DNA of 64,000 nt, from contig JAZLBP010000012.1 of assembly GCA_045613745.1 (NCBI GenBank), forward strand, positions 80,691 to 144,690, read 5' to 3'. The notes beneath the pieces are model-generated. The model was not told the DNA's origin. It did no database searches and saw nothing but the letters and a program-made list of their open reading frames with translations. This DNA comes from UBA940 sp045613745. GTDB lineage: Bacteria > Bacteroidota > Bacteroidia > Bacteroidales > Rikenellaceae. Below, one piece after another: positions 52,788-62,561 of this stretch. Each line of letters opens with the position of its first letter. The first letter of the stretch is position 1. The position numbers and the translations under genes are program-made.

Positions 52788-52819
52788 GCAAAGTTAATAT
52801 TAAACTTTTAAATAGGCAA
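52788..52819 (-). promoter_or_regulatory. Promoter of rplS
   Basis: Minus-strand TTG (52817-52819), 20-bp spacer, TAACTTTGC (52788-52796). It defines the long leader. Confidence 0.78.
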
Positions 52820-52838
52820 GAATTTTAGATAATTTGGG

Positions 52839-52847
52839 TATATTTGC
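52839..52847 (+). promoter_or_regulatory. -7 box of surE
   Basis: TATATTTGC, 25 bp upstream of the ATG at 52872. Confidence 0.65.
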
Positions 52848-52871
52848 ACATCTAAAAACGTTTTTTCACCT

Positions 52872-53660
52872 ATGTCTAAACCGCTAATATTCATAACCAA
52901 CGATGACGGAGTGCACGCACGAGGTCTGCAAGCTGCTATTCGTATAGCCCGCAAATTCGGCGATGTGGTTGTCGTAGCCCCCGAAGAGACACAGTCGGGC
53001 AAGTCGCACGCCATCACAATGTACTCGCCTCTGTTCCTACGCAAGGTGCAAATGGAGGAGGGACTCAAAATCTATGCCCTGAACGGCACGCCCGTCGATT
53101 GCGTAAAAATGGCCTTCGACCACCTGCTCAAAGATGAGAAGGTTGCGCTTGTAATTTCGGGTATCAACCACGGATCTAACTCGGCAATCAGCGTACTCTA
53201 TTCGGGTACTATGGGTGCCGCAATGGAGGGTAGTTTCTATGGCTCGCCTTCGGTGGGTCTGTCACTGCTCGACCACGACGACAATCCCGACTTTTCGGCC
53301 GCCGAAGAGTATGGCACTCGCATCATCGAGAGCGTACTCACAGGAGGTTTCCCCATTCCGTTGTGTCTGAACGTAAACATCCCCGTAGCTCCGATAGAAC
53401 ACATCAAAGGTATCCGCGTGTGCCGTCAGAACAAAGGTTACTGGAAGGAGGAGTTCTTCTGCCGCCAAGATCCGAGGGGCAAGGACTACTACTGGCTGAC
53501 AGGCGACTTCTGCAACGCCGAGCCCGAAGCCACCGACACCGATGAATGGGCTTTGAAACACGGCTACATTTCGATTGTCCCCGTACAGGTGGATATGACT
53601 GACTATACCCGACTGGATGTGCTTAAAGAGGCATTCCCAACGGAAAATATCGAGAAGTAG
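52872..53660 (+). CDS. surE: 5'/3'-nucleotidase SurE
   Basis: A 262-residue phosphatase acting on nucleoside monophosphates. The N-terminal motif ITNDDGVHARGL gives the metal-binding Asp pair, followed by APEETQSGKSHAIT near residue 38, NGTPVDCVKMAFDHLL near 77, and SGINHGSNSAISVLYSGTMG near 97. Length is normal. It is divergent from rplS and followed by a weak inverted repeat. Confidence 0.95.
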   Translation: MSKPLIFITNDDGVHARGLQAAIRIARKFGDVVVVAPEETQSGKSHAITMYSPLFLRKVQMEEGLKIYALNGTPVDCVKMAFDHLLKDEKVALVISGINHGSNSAISVLYSGTMGAAMEGSFYGSPSVGLSLLDHDDNPDFSAAEEYGTRIIESVLTGGFPIPLCLNVNIPVAPIEHIKGIRVCRQNKGYWKEEFFCRQDPRGKDYYWLTGDFCNAEPEATDTDEWALKHGYISIVPVQVDMTDYTRLDVLKEAFPTENIEK

Positions 53661-53696
53661 TCGAATCACATCTCGAACATATTTATTCCTAACAAC

Positions 53697-53735
53697 AAAA
53701 GTGTACTTTTTAATTTATTTAAGAGGTACACTTTT
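53697..53735 (+). terminator. Possible weak terminator after surE
   Basis: AAAAGTGTAC (53697-53706) pairs with GTACACTTTT (53726-53735) with a 19-nt AT-rich loop. The stem is AT-rich, so strength is doubtful. Confidence 0.45.
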
Positions 53736-53748
53736 CGAATAAATATTC

Positions 53749-53757
53749 TAACTTTGC
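53749..53757 (+). promoter_or_regulatory. -7 box of the 989-aa lipoprotein operon
   Basis: TAACTTTGC, 41 bp upstream of the ATG at 53799. No clear -33 element. Confidence 0.6.
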
Positions 53758-53798
53758 AATAGATTATCAAACTCATTAAAAACCAACATCTCACACGT

Positions 53799-56768
53799 AT
53801 GAAAAAACTCTACCCGATATTGGGTATGGCCACTACCATTGCCATACTGGCGAGTTCGTGTGTGACCAATGAGTACGACCTCAACAACATCAACACCGAG
53901 GTTACAATCGGTAGTGACGTGATTGAGCTACCCATCGGACACATTGACACGCTCACTGTGGATTCGATACTCAACAGTTTCCTTGGAGACATCGAGTATG
54001 TGAAAACCGAAAGCAACGGCGACCTGAAAATCGCATTCGACACCGCGATTAACTACACTATGCCAGCATTTGAATTAGGTGCTTTGTCGGCGGATGATAT
54101 TTTGCCCGCGATAGACCCCGTCACCGTAGCTTTGAGCGGAAGCAACAACTCGTTCCCCACCGACGGATTCCAACTACCCCAAATTTCGTTCGACTACACT
54201 ATCTCCATTCCGAGCTATACCATCATTGACGAGACTACAAAACTGCCCGCGATGAGTTTTAAGAAACAAGCCTCGGAGTTTGGTTCGTTGGTCAATGGAC
54301 TACCTGTGATTGATGGTATTTCCGTACCCATCAACATTTCGGGTAACGAGGATCTCACCTGCAAGTTCAACTGTCCAGAGCAAATCCAAAAAATCAAAAA
54401 AGTGTGGTTTGCAGGTCAAGGTGCACAAGTCTTTGTCAACTTCGACTTGGGAGGCCTTACATCTGTGGCAACAGAGCCCACCATCAATAGTTTGGTCATC
54501 ACTCTGCCCGAGAACTATGAGTTGACACTGACCGACAACCTCAATGGTTGTGCCAGCCTCAACGCCAACGGCAACCAACTTACCATCACCAACTACAAAA
54601 CCGACGCCTCGGGTAAACTCGCATTTATGGCTTATCTCAAAGGTGTTGATTTGAGTGATATCGAGCCTGTTAACGGAGTATATTCGATTAACGACAAACT
54701 CACCTATGAGTTGGACTTCGGATTCACCACCAAGGCAGGCACCATCTCGCTTACCCCCGCCCCTGCGCTTCAACTTGCCATTAACAACGCCGAGTTCGGT
54801 GACGCCGAGGTTGTATCGGCACCCATCACTATCGACGCCATTGAGTCGAGCACCCCGCTGAACTACACCCTCGACGGCCTTTCGCCCGACTTGGACCGCG
54901 TTCTGCACATCGACTTTGCCGAGGGCTCGGACATTGTTATCAAACTCGACTTGGAGAAGGGTGTAACCATCCCCTTCAAGGGCTGGAACGAGTGTCCTAT
55001 CACCATTGGTCTGCCTGAGTGTTTCCGTCTGGACGAGAGCAAACTCGCAAACGCTACCCTCGACCAAAGCAAGAACACACTTTCGACCACCATCAGCGCT
55101 ATTTCGAAAGGTCTGCGCCTGCCTCTGCACAAACTTGATTTCGGCGAGGGTCTGAAAATCAACGTCACCTCCACCGACAATGGCAATGTTGGTAGATTAA
55201 GCCTCAACGAGGAGCTGTTTGTCAAGATTGCACCCGAATTTCCGAGCGACACATACCTCCTGTCGGAGATTACAAAGGCTATGGGTGACAAGAAAATCAA
55301 AGTGAGCCTTGCAGAATCACACCTTATCATCGTTCCCGAGACTTCGGAAATCGTGATTAACGAGTTGAGTACACCTATTAATTTTGAGAGCGACATCAAA
55401 ACTTCGGTTGCAGATATTCCCGAACAGCTCAAAAAGATTGACTATGTAAGTGTTGTGGATGAGCAAGACAACGAGGTTTTGTTGAATCTCGCCTTTGAGT
55501 TGAGCGAGTGCCCCATAGACAATATTATTCTGCGCGACTTTAAGATAGAGTTGCCCAAGTGTCTGTGGATTGAGGGCGAGGGCATCGACTCGAACAACGT
55601 ATTGAGCATCAACAAGACAATTGATATGACGCAAAGCAACGTTATTGAGATTGCCGACATCAAATTAAAAGGTATCAAGAATCTTGACGTTGTGGATGGT
55701 TCGTTGATTATTGACGACAAAATCAAAATTCAAGGCGCAGTTGCTATTCCCGAGGGCGAGGTCCTGCATGGCGTTAGCAACGACATCACAATCACTCCGC
55801 TGTTTGAGATTCCGACTATGCACGTTACCGAGTTTGTGGGACGTGTCAACATCGACGTAAGCAGCTTTATGGAGCCGCAGGCTATTGACCTGTCGGAGCT
55901 CACCAAGCAATTGCAAGAGAGCGAAGTTGATGTTGATTTAACTCTGGTACCTCCCGTCATCTGCATTGATGTGGCCAACCCCATCGGTGTCGAAATTGAT
56001 GGCACACTCCAGCTGACCGCATACTACCCCGACGAGACTACCCTGCCCCTGAACATCCCCTTGCACCTCAACGGCGCAGAGGGTGAGCAACGCGGCATCA
56101 GCAAAATCTGTATCACCAACCAACTCGCAACCGCACCCGAGGGATACACCGCTGTAACTCCCGACAACTACGACAAGCTGTTCAGCAAAATCCCCAACAA
56201 ACTCGAATATACAATCGATGGCTGCGTGGATGAGAATACTGTTTGCACCTTGGCTTTGGGCGATGACTACAACTTCGACATTAATGTCGCTCTTGACCTG
56301 CCTGTAGCACTGAATGCCAACATCCAAAAGAAGGGTGTGTTCGGTGATTTGAGCGGTACATTCGAGCAGATCGTGGGCTACAACCTCAAAGTTGGCGAGA
56401 TTGGTATTGTTATAAATGCTACATCAACCCTGCCCATCGAGTTGAGTGCCGAGTTGAAAGCCATAGATAAAGATGGCCAACAAGTGGAGGGTATTGTGCT
56501 GACTGTTGATGGCTCTATCGGCGGCTGTGGCAAAAACGGAGCGCCCAAGACTTCGACTCTGGCTGTTTTGGTTAGCGGTAATATGGATAACCTACAATAC
56601 ATTGACGCCATTGCCTACACTTTGAGTGGTGCTACCACCGGTGAGGAGTTTGCATATATCAACATCAACCAATATATGATGGCCACTGCTTATGCCCGTA
56701 TTGAGGAGGGTGTAACCTTCGACCTTAAAACACTGTTGGAAAAATTAGGTGAAGAGTCAAACGAATAA
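53799..56768 (+). CDS. Very large secreted lipoprotein, function unknown
   Basis: A 989-residue protein I do not recognise. The signal peptide ends in a lipobox LASSC with Cys21. The rest is almost wholly beta-strand-rich and acidic, and reads as a series of similar modules in which strands such as VPINISGNEDL, TLPLNIPLHLNG and LPIELSAELKAID recur with the segment GISKICITN or similar, suggesting repeated Ig-like or sandwich domains. No catalytic motif is seen. The DUF5723 barrel gene follows after 12 bp, so the two probably work together at the outer membrane. Confidence 0.75.
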   Translation: MKKLYPILGMATTIAILASSCVTNEYDLNNINTEVTIGSDVIELPIGHIDTLTVDSILNSFLGDIEYVKTESNGDLKIAFDTAINYTMPAFELGALSADDILPAIDPVTVALSGSNNSFPTDGFQLPQISFDYTISIPSYTIIDETTKLPAMSFKKQASEFGSLVNGLPVIDGISVPINISGNEDLTCKFNCPEQIQKIKKVWFAGQGAQVFVNFDLGGLTSVATEPTINSLVITLPENYELTLTDNLNGCASLNANGNQLTITNYKTDASGKLAFMAYLKGVDLSDIEPVNGVYSINDKLTYELDFGFTTKAGTISLTPAPALQLAINNAEFGDAEVVSAPITIDAIESSTPLNYTLDGLSPDLDRVLHIDFAEGSDIVIKLDLEKGVTIPFKGWNECPITIGLPECFRLDESKLANATLDQSKNTLSTTISAISKGLRLPLHKLDFGEGLKINVTSTDNGNVGRLSLNEELFVKIAPEFPSDTYLLSEITKAMGDKKIKVSLAESHLIIVPETSEIVINELSTPINFESDIKTSVADIPEQLKKIDYVSVVDEQDNEVLLNLAFELSECPIDNIILRDFKIELPKCLWIEGEGIDSNNVLSINKTIDMTQSNVIEIADIKLKGIKNLDVVDGSLIIDDKIKIQGAVAIPEGEVLHGVSNDITITPLFEIPTMHVTEFVGRVNIDVSSFMEPQAIDLSELTKQLQESEVDVDLTLVPPVICIDVANPIGVEIDGTLQLTAYYPDETTLPLNIPLHLNGAEGEQRGISKICITNQLATAPEGYTAVTPDNYDKLFSKIPNKLEYTIDGCVDENTVCTLALGDDYNFDINVALDLPVALNANIQKKGVFGDLSGTFEQIVGYNLKVGEIGIVINATSTLPIELSAELKAIDKDGQQVEGIVLTVDGSIGGCGKNGAPKTSTLAVLVSGNMDNLQYIDAIAYTLSGATTGEEFAYININQYMMATAYARIEEGVTFDLKTLLEKLGEESNE

Positions 56769-56780
56769 ACGTACGAAACT

Positions 56781-58340
56781 ATGAAGACTATTTTCAAAAC
56801 AACCATATTGGGACTTTTGCTGGCGTGCGTATCGTTTGGTGCGTCGGCACAAATCAAGACCTCGTACTTTATGGAGGGTTCGACATATCGCTACGATATG
56901 AACCCCGCACTGAGCCCTCAACGAGGTTACTTGAAACTGCCCGTATTATCGGGATTAAGTATAGATCTTAGCAACACCCTGCTGTCGCTGGATCGTTTCC
57001 TGTACAACAAAAACGGCGAGACTGTAACCTTCTTGCACAATTCGGTAACATCCGAGGAGTTCCTCAAAAAACTCAACAAAAACAACAGTCTCGGACTTGA
57101 CCTGAACGTACCCATCTTCGGACTTGCCGACTATGCCAAACACTACTTCTGGTCGTTTGATATGAATCTTCGCACGATGGTGAACGCCAACGTCCCCAAA
57201 GATGTATTCAAACTTGTTAAGTGCTTAGGCGAGGATGTAAATATGGGTAACATCCGTCTGGATGCAACCGCCTATATGCAAACTTCGCTGGGATTCACCT
57301 TCCCCATTGGCGAGCACGTTATGTTCGGTTTCAAGGTTAAGGGTCTGCTCGGTCTGGCACACGCAACAGCCAACATTGACAACCTCAATCTCTCGATAAA
57401 CAAAGACATAGTGACTGCAAAAGGCCACATCTATGTTGACGCAAATGTTCCGGGTGTTGACTTCTCGGGCCTTGGCAAGAAGGGCGACCAATTTAACATC
57501 GACCTTGGTTTGGACGACACTCGTTCGGAGGCAAGCGATGAGGACAGTTCACTCGAACTCGACAACCTGGTAAGCACCTATTATGATGACATTCCCCGAC
57601 TGATTCAATCGGCCAAGAATGGTGGTGTGGCATTTGACCTCGGAGTTGAGGTTAACTTGTGGCAAGACCGCCTGCGCTTCTCGGCTGCTGTTGTGGATTT
57701 GGGATGGATTTGGTGGAGCCAATCATCAGGCGCATCGGTTGAGACCAACAATCTGTATGCTTCGTTCAATGGCGCCAACCTCTCGAACTTGATAGACGGC
57801 GGTGAATTTGATGTCAACAAGGAGCTTACCCACAACCTTAACGAATTAACCATCACCAACCGCGGTTCGGAGGGTATGGTAAACCGTATGGCTACACAAC
57901 TGAACGTCGGTGGAGAGTTTGCGTTCCTGCGAAACAGCATCTCGGTAGGTCTGTTGTCGCACACTAAATTCTACGAGAGCCACACCTACTCGGAGCTGAC
58001 CGCCTCGTTGAACTTCCGCCCCGGCAAACGCAAACGTTTCAGCGCAACGTTCAGCCACTCGTTCCTCAACAGCGGTTTGCAGTCGATGGGATTTGCGCTC
58101 AACCTGCACGGACGTGGATTCAATGCCTTCATTGGTACTGATTACATTCCTTTGAGATTTGCAACCAAGTTGGCTGTTGATGATAAATTCGGCATTCCCA
58201 TCCCCGGAGACACCTTTGGTTTGAGCTGTTATGGTGGTGTCTCGTTCTCGCTACATAAGGCTCACTTTGGCAAAACTCTCAAAGAGGCTCGCCAAGAGCG
58301 CCGCGCCGAAAAGAAGGCTGCAAAATTGGCTAAAAACTAG
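56781..58340 (+). CDS. DUF5723-like outer-membrane beta-barrel protein
   Basis: A 519-residue exported protein: signal peptide MKTIFKTTILGLLLACVSFGASAQ, then YDMNPALSPQRGYLKLPVLSG (in parts), a start typical of DUF5723 and related FadL/PorV-like barrels of this phylum. Later segments have the LNVGGEFAFLRNSISVGLLSH pattern of barrel strands. The C-terminus is basic and lysine-rich (RRAEKKAAKLAKN), unusual for an outer-membrane barrel end. It is second in a two-gene operon. Confidence 0.82.
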   Translation: MKTIFKTTILGLLLACVSFGASAQIKTSYFMEGSTYRYDMNPALSPQRGYLKLPVLSGLSIDLSNTLLSLDRFLYNKNGETVTFLHNSVTSEEFLKKLNKNNSLGLDLNVPIFGLADYAKHYFWSFDMNLRTMVNANVPKDVFKLVKCLGEDVNMGNIRLDATAYMQTSLGFTFPIGEHVMFGFKVKGLLGLAHATANIDNLNLSINKDIVTAKGHIYVDANVPGVDFSGLGKKGDQFNIDLGLDDTRSEASDEDSSLELDNLVSTYYDDIPRLIQSAKNGGVAFDLGVEVNLWQDRLRFSAAVVDLGWIWWSQSSGASVETNNLYASFNGANLSNLIDGGEFDVNKELTHNLNELTITNRGSEGMVNRMATQLNVGGEFAFLRNSISVGLLSHTKFYESHTYSELTASLNFRPGKRKRFSATFSHSFLNSGLQSMGFALNLHGRGFNAFIGTDYIPLRFATKLAVDDKFGIPIPGDTFGLSCYGGVSFSLHKAHFGKTLKEARQERRAEKKAAKLAKN

Positions 58341-58359
58341 GCTACGCAAGTAGCACAAC

Positions 58360-58394
58360 AAACGCGGCTGTCGAGTTTCGACAGCCGCGTTTTC
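58360..58394 (+). terminator. Terminator of the 989-aa/DUF5723 operon
   Basis: AACGCGGCTGTCGA (58361-58374) pairs with TCGACAGCCGCGTT, loop of 3 nt, ending in TTTT. Confidence 0.88.
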
Positions 58395-58408
58395 CTATAT
58401 CAGCACCA

Positions 58409-58451
58409 AAAGATTGGGCTGCTTGACAATGTGTCAAGCAGCCCAATCTTT
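58409..58451 (-). terminator. Terminator of the CoA-transferase gene
   Basis: A perfect 20-bp inverted repeat (58409-58428 with 58432-58451) with a 3-nt loop. On the minus strand TTTTGG flanks it. Confidence 0.8.
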
Positions 58452-58470
58452 ATCAGCCTTGTTAGACCGT

Positions 58471-59787
58471 TTATTTATCCATACAAGCTTTGATGTAGTG
58501 GTGGTGCGAACCATAACGTTCGAAGGCGGCGCGGTCCAACTCCTCGCGGTGGTCGGGGTGAGCAACCGAAATCAACAGGCGAGCACGCTCTTGCAAGCTA
58601 CGGCCGTAGAGATTCACAGCTCCGTACTCGGTCACAAACCAGTGGATGTGGTTACGAGTGGTTACAACACCTGCACCAGGGGTCAGGGTGTTGGCGATTT
58701 TACTGATACCCTTGTTGGTTACCGAAGGCATTGCGATGATGGCTTTACCACCCTCGGCACGCGATGCACCATAGATAAAGTCAATTTGACCACCTACGCC
58801 CGAGTAAAACTTGGTACCCAGCGAGTCGGCGCAAATTTGGCCTGTGAGGTCGATTTGCAGCGCCGAGTTGATAGCGGTCATCTTGGGTTGTTGTGCAATA
58901 ATGAAGGGGTCGTTGGTGTAGCCCACGTCCATCATAGCAACCATCGGGTTGTTGTCGATAAAGTCATATACCTTTTGCGAACCCATAAGGAAGGTCGAAA
59001 CCATTTTGCCTTTGTCGAGGACTTTGTTCATACCGTCGATAACGCCAGACTCAACCAGAGGCAGCACGCCGTCGGCAAACATCTCGGTGTGGATACCAAG
59101 GTGTTTGTGTCCGCCAAGTTGTGCCAACACAGCGTTAGGAATAGCACCGATACCCATTTGCAGACATGCACCATCCTCAATCAGAGCGGCGCAGTTTTTA
59201 CCAATCGCAATCTCGATGTCGTTGGGAGCGGTGAAGTGAGCCTCCTCCAAAGGTTGGTCGTCTTGCACAAATAGGTCGATCATCGACGAGGGAATCATCG
59301 CGTCACCAAATGCGCGGGGAACATATTTATTCACAACTGCAATCACAGTACCCGCTTTCTCAACAGCAGCCAGAGTTGCGTCAACCGAGGTACCCAGCGA
59401 TACGTAGCCGTGAGCATCGGGCTCCGAAACCTGAATCATAGCCACGTCGCAAGGAAGCACGCCCGAACGATAGAGTTTTTGTGTTTCGCTCAGGAAAATG
59501 GGAATATAGTCGGCATAACCGGCTTGAGTAGTCTTGCGCACGTTACCACCCACAAAGAACGAGTCGAGTTGGAATACGCCCTCGAACTCGGACTCCGAAT
59601 AAGGAGCAGGACCCTCGGTATGGAGGTGGTGGATGCGAACATCCTTCAACTCGCCCGCACGACCGCGGTCGCACATCGCTTTGATAAGGCATTGGGGTGC
59701 GCTGGCAACGCTGCTGAGGTGAATATGGTCACCATTTTTGATGACTTTCACAGCCTCTTCGGCAGTGATAAATTTGATGTTACTCAT
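58471..59787 (-). CDS. Acetyl-CoA hydrolase/CoA-transferase family protein
   Basis: A 438-residue cytoplasmic enzyme moving CoA between acyl groups, probably with acetate as one partner (butyryl-, succinyl- or 4-hydroxybutyryl-CoA as the other). The catalytic Glu235 lies in LGIHTEMFADG, and GVGGQIDFIYGASRAEGGK follows near 325. The length matches the acetate CoA-transferase group. In a gut-type Bacteroidales this fits acetate, succinate or butyrate metabolism. Substrate cannot be fixed. It is a single gene with a canonical promoter. Confidence 0.9.
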   Translation of the reverse strand: MSNIKFITAEEAVKVIKNGDHIHLSSVASAPQCLIKAMCDRGRAGELKDVRIHHLHTEGPAPYSESEFEGVFQLDSFFVGGNVRKTTQAGYADYIPIFLSETQKLYRSGVLPCDVAMIQVSEPDAHGYVSLGTSVDATLAAVEKAGTVIAVVNKYVPRAFGDAMIPSSMIDLFVQDDQPLEEAHFTAPNDIEIAIGKNCAALIEDGACLQMGIGAIPNAVLAQLGGHKHLGIHTEMFADGVLPLVESGVIDGMNKVLDKGKMVSTFLMGSQKVYDFIDNNPMVAMMDVGYTNDPFIIAQQPKMTAINSALQIDLTGQICADSLGTKFYSGVGGQIDFIYGASRAEGGKAIIAMPSVTNKGISKIANTLTPGAGVVTTRNHIHWFVTEYGAVNLYGRSLQERARLLISVAHPDHREELDRAAFERYGSHHHYIKACMDK

Positions 59788-59821
59788 TATAGTTAGAATT
59801 TTAAGTTAGTCTTTAGTTTAT

Positions 59822-59854
59822 GCAAAACTACAAAACATAGTTGGGAAAGACAAA
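59822..59854 (-). promoter_or_regulatory. Promoter of the CoA-transferase gene
   Basis: Minus-strand TTTG (59851-59854), 20-bp spacer, TAGTTTTGC (59822-59830). Confidence 0.8.
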
Positions 59855-59879
59855 AAACCACTCCTTTTTTTTGAGCAAC

Positions 59880-59914
59880 TTTGCAATATTTCGCGCGGAT
59901 TTCTGTATCTTTGG
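59880..59914 (+). promoter_or_regulatory. Candidate promoter of the BACON-DUF3472 gene
   Basis: TTTG (59880-59883), 22-bp spacer, TATCTTTGG (59906-59914), 40 bp upstream of the ATG. The last base and spacing deviate slightly from consensus. Confidence 0.6.
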
Positions 59915-59954
59915 ACGTTGAAACGACAAAAATTAATTTTAACACATAATATTT

Positions 59955-62546
59955 ATGACACGAAACAAACTTTTTGCAATGCTGTGCTCGGCTGTTGTTA
60001 TGCTGTCGGCATGGGCTTGTACCTCCCCCGCACCCGAAGGCGAGCAAGTACTCAAAGTGAGTCCTGCACTGACAGAACTCGACCACACAGCACAATCCGA
60101 AATGATTGGTGTTGATGCAAGTAGCGCTTGGACCGCAACAAGTTCGGAAGAGTGGCTCACACTACTCAACGACGCTGGTAACGGCACCGATGTAATTGAG
60201 TTCGAGGTGGAGGAGAACACCACCGCAGAGGCTCGTTCAGCCGAAATCGTAGTTGTGATGGGCGACCAAAGCGCAACTGCCCATGTGGAGCAAGCTGCTG
60301 CACAATTCCGCATTGAGAAAACCGAAGTTGAGTTGCCCTATATGGCAGCATCGGCCGAGGTGAAAATCTACTCGGAAGAGGAGTGGACCGCAAAAACCAC
60401 CGCAAAATGGCTTACACTTGTGACTCCCGAAAACACAGCAGGCGAAGAGACTACCCTCACCATCAATGCTGAGGCCAACAACATCTTTGAAGAGCGCACC
60501 GCAACCATTGAGGTTAAAAGCGGTGACAATCTGGCAATCATCAACGTAAAACAAGCTAAACAAACTGGCGATAACTTCCTTGTGTATGTTGATGCCGAGG
60601 AGTTTGACGTTGAGAGCACCACCATCTCGCCCGACATCTTCGGAGCAACCTACACCGTAAACGTAGGTACTCCTTCGAGCAGCATCGTGTGGGATGCTAA
60701 AACCGATGACGCGTTCATCACTCTGAGCGACAACCGTTCGAATATGGGTAGCGGTTCGTTCAAGGTAGAGGTTGCTTTCAACAACGAGGGCGTACGCGAG
60801 GGTACCATCACTCTGAAAGGTAAACTCGGCTCGAAGAGCTATGAGCTGCCCATCAAGGTACAACAATCGTTCTTCACCATTGTTGACACCGAAGAGGCTC
60901 TGACTGCAAAACCCTATGGCGACAACATCAATTGGGCTATCACCACCGAGCCCGCTCTGGACATCATCTACAAGAGCGCAGCCGACTGGGCAGTGATTGA
61001 CTCCGAAGGTAACATCGCAGTAGAAGAGAACTCAACTCTGGCCAAGAATCGTAGCACAAAACTCACCGCAATGCTGGCTATGGATACCACCGTTGTGGCT
61101 ACAACCAAGATTTTGAACCAAAACGCACTGTTCACTATCACAATTCCCCTGCAATGCAATACCTATATTACACCGCTCGATCCCGAGAAGAAAGAAGAGC
61201 CTATTTTCGCTTCGTCAATTCTTCCCGGTGCTGGTAGCATCACAAGCGACGAGGTGAAAAAAGGTGGCCAAATGGCTAACCTCAAAGCTTGGCGCAAGGT
61301 TCACATCTCTTCGGAGCCTCACCAAATGTCGTTCTACTTCCGCACCGAGGCCACTGGCGCACTGAATCTGGGTATGATTGGTGGTCTGCTGTGGGATGAC
61401 GAGGAGATTGCCGACACCGCTTGGCTTGACATCGAAGTAGAGGACATCCGTCGTCGTGTGATGATTACCAACAAACTCGAAACCTACAAGAGTGGTCTGT
61501 ATAAGAGTGGTATCGACACCGTATTCCTGGGTGAGTTCAACATCAGCAAACCCGGTTACGTTCGCGTAAACCTCATTCCCATCGATTGTACCGGTAAAAA
61601 CCTGCCCTACATCACCGATTTCGCATTGGGTGGCGAGGGTATTGCCAACACTACCAAAAAGGCAAAAGTGCTGAGCTTTGTAAGCGCAGATGACGTGGCA
61701 TCGAGCGACCCCCACTGGATTATGCGTGGTCCTTCGGGCAACTTGTCGTACGACCTGCCCCCCAACACCGAGTACTTCTACAACGAGATTTATGTAGATA
61801 AAGGTTACGACTTCGGTGGCGGTTACTATATGACTACCGGTGGTAGCGCATTCTATATGGGTCTTCAACCCAACACCCCTGGCAACCGCACCGTTCTGTT
61901 CTCGGCGTGGGACACTGACACCGATAAAAAACAATATGCACAGGTTGTTCGATATGGTGTAACCAAACCTAACAGTTTTGGACACGAGGGTTCGGGCCAA
62001 CAAACATTCCTCAAATATGAGTGGAAAGCCGAGAAAACATATGCTACTATGGCACACGTTCGTCCCGAGGTGGATGAGAATGGCCAACGCACAGGAGCAA
62101 CCCTCTACACCGGTTACTTCTGGAGCGAGGACGACAAAGACCGCGATGACGCAACTTGTGCCGAAGGCTGGCACTTGGTAGCAGAGTATCGCCGTCCTGC
62201 CGAGGTTGTATATTATCGTGGTGCTCACTCGTTCTGCGAGAACTTCTCGCCCTACCGCGGATGGATTCCCCGTCGTGTAAACTTCACCAACCAATGGATG
62301 ATTGACAAGGATGGTAAATGGCACGAGGTAACCACAGCCTACCTTGGTGTGGATGGAACTGGTGGCAGCGGTATGCGTAAAGACTTCTCGGGAGGCGTCG
62401 ATGAGCGTGGATTCTTCTACCTGACCAACATCGGCTACATCGATGAGTATGGCAAACCCGGCACCAAATACACTCGCCAACCAACTGGCAACAAACCGAA
62501 CATTCCGTTCGAGAAACTCGCCAAACTTGGTACTTGGGTTAAATAA
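59955..62546 (+). CDS. BACON-repeat lipoprotein with DUF5077/DUF3472 C-terminus
   Basis: An 863-residue surface lipoprotein: lipobox SAWAC with Cys22. Residues ~30-395 hold about four BACON-like beta-sandwiches, the first two clear (each has a WL-T-L core and ends VEQAA or VKQAK), the next two diverged. A DUF5077-like segment (~395-560) is followed by DUF3472 (~590-860), which includes VRYGVTKPNSFGHEGSGQQ (in parts) and TYATMAHVRP. BACON domains are linked to glycan or mucin contact. DUF3472 is of unknown activity. It is a single gene. Confidence 0.85.
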   Translation: MTRNKLFAMLCSAVVMLSAWACTSPAPEGEQVLKVSPALTELDHTAQSEMIGVDASSAWTATSSEEWLTLLNDAGNGTDVIEFEVEENTTAEARSAEIVVVMGDQSATAHVEQAAAQFRIEKTEVELPYMAASAEVKIYSEEEWTAKTTAKWLTLVTPENTAGEETTLTINAEANNIFEERTATIEVKSGDNLAIINVKQAKQTGDNFLVYVDAEEFDVESTTISPDIFGATYTVNVGTPSSSIVWDAKTDDAFITLSDNRSNMGSGSFKVEVAFNNEGVREGTITLKGKLGSKSYELPIKVQQSFFTIVDTEEALTAKPYGDNINWAITTEPALDIIYKSAADWAVIDSEGNIAVEENSTLAKNRSTKLTAMLAMDTTVVATTKILNQNALFTITIPLQCNTYITPLDPEKKEEPIFASSILPGAGSITSDEVKKGGQMANLKAWRKVHISSEPHQMSFYFRTEATGALNLGMIGGLLWDDEEIADTAWLDIEVEDIRRRVMITNKLETYKSGLYKSGIDTVFLGEFNISKPGYVRVNLIPIDCTGKNLPYITDFALGGEGIANTTKKAKVLSFVSADDVASSDPHWIMRGPSGNLSYDLPPNTEYFYNEIYVDKGYDFGGGYYMTTGGSAFYMGLQPNTPGNRTVLFSAWDTDTDKKQYAQVVRYGVTKPNSFGHEGSGQQTFLKYEWKAEKTYATMAHVRPEVDENGQRTGATLYTGYFWSEDDKDRDDATCAEGWHLVAEYRRPAEVVYYRGAHSFCENFSPYRGWIPRRVNFTNQWMIDKDGKWHEVTTAYLGVDGTGGSGMRKDFSGGVDERGFFYLTNIGYIDEYGKPGTKYTRQPTGNKPNIPFEKLAKLGTWVK

Positions 62547-62561
62547 GAAAAAGCAAACTAA

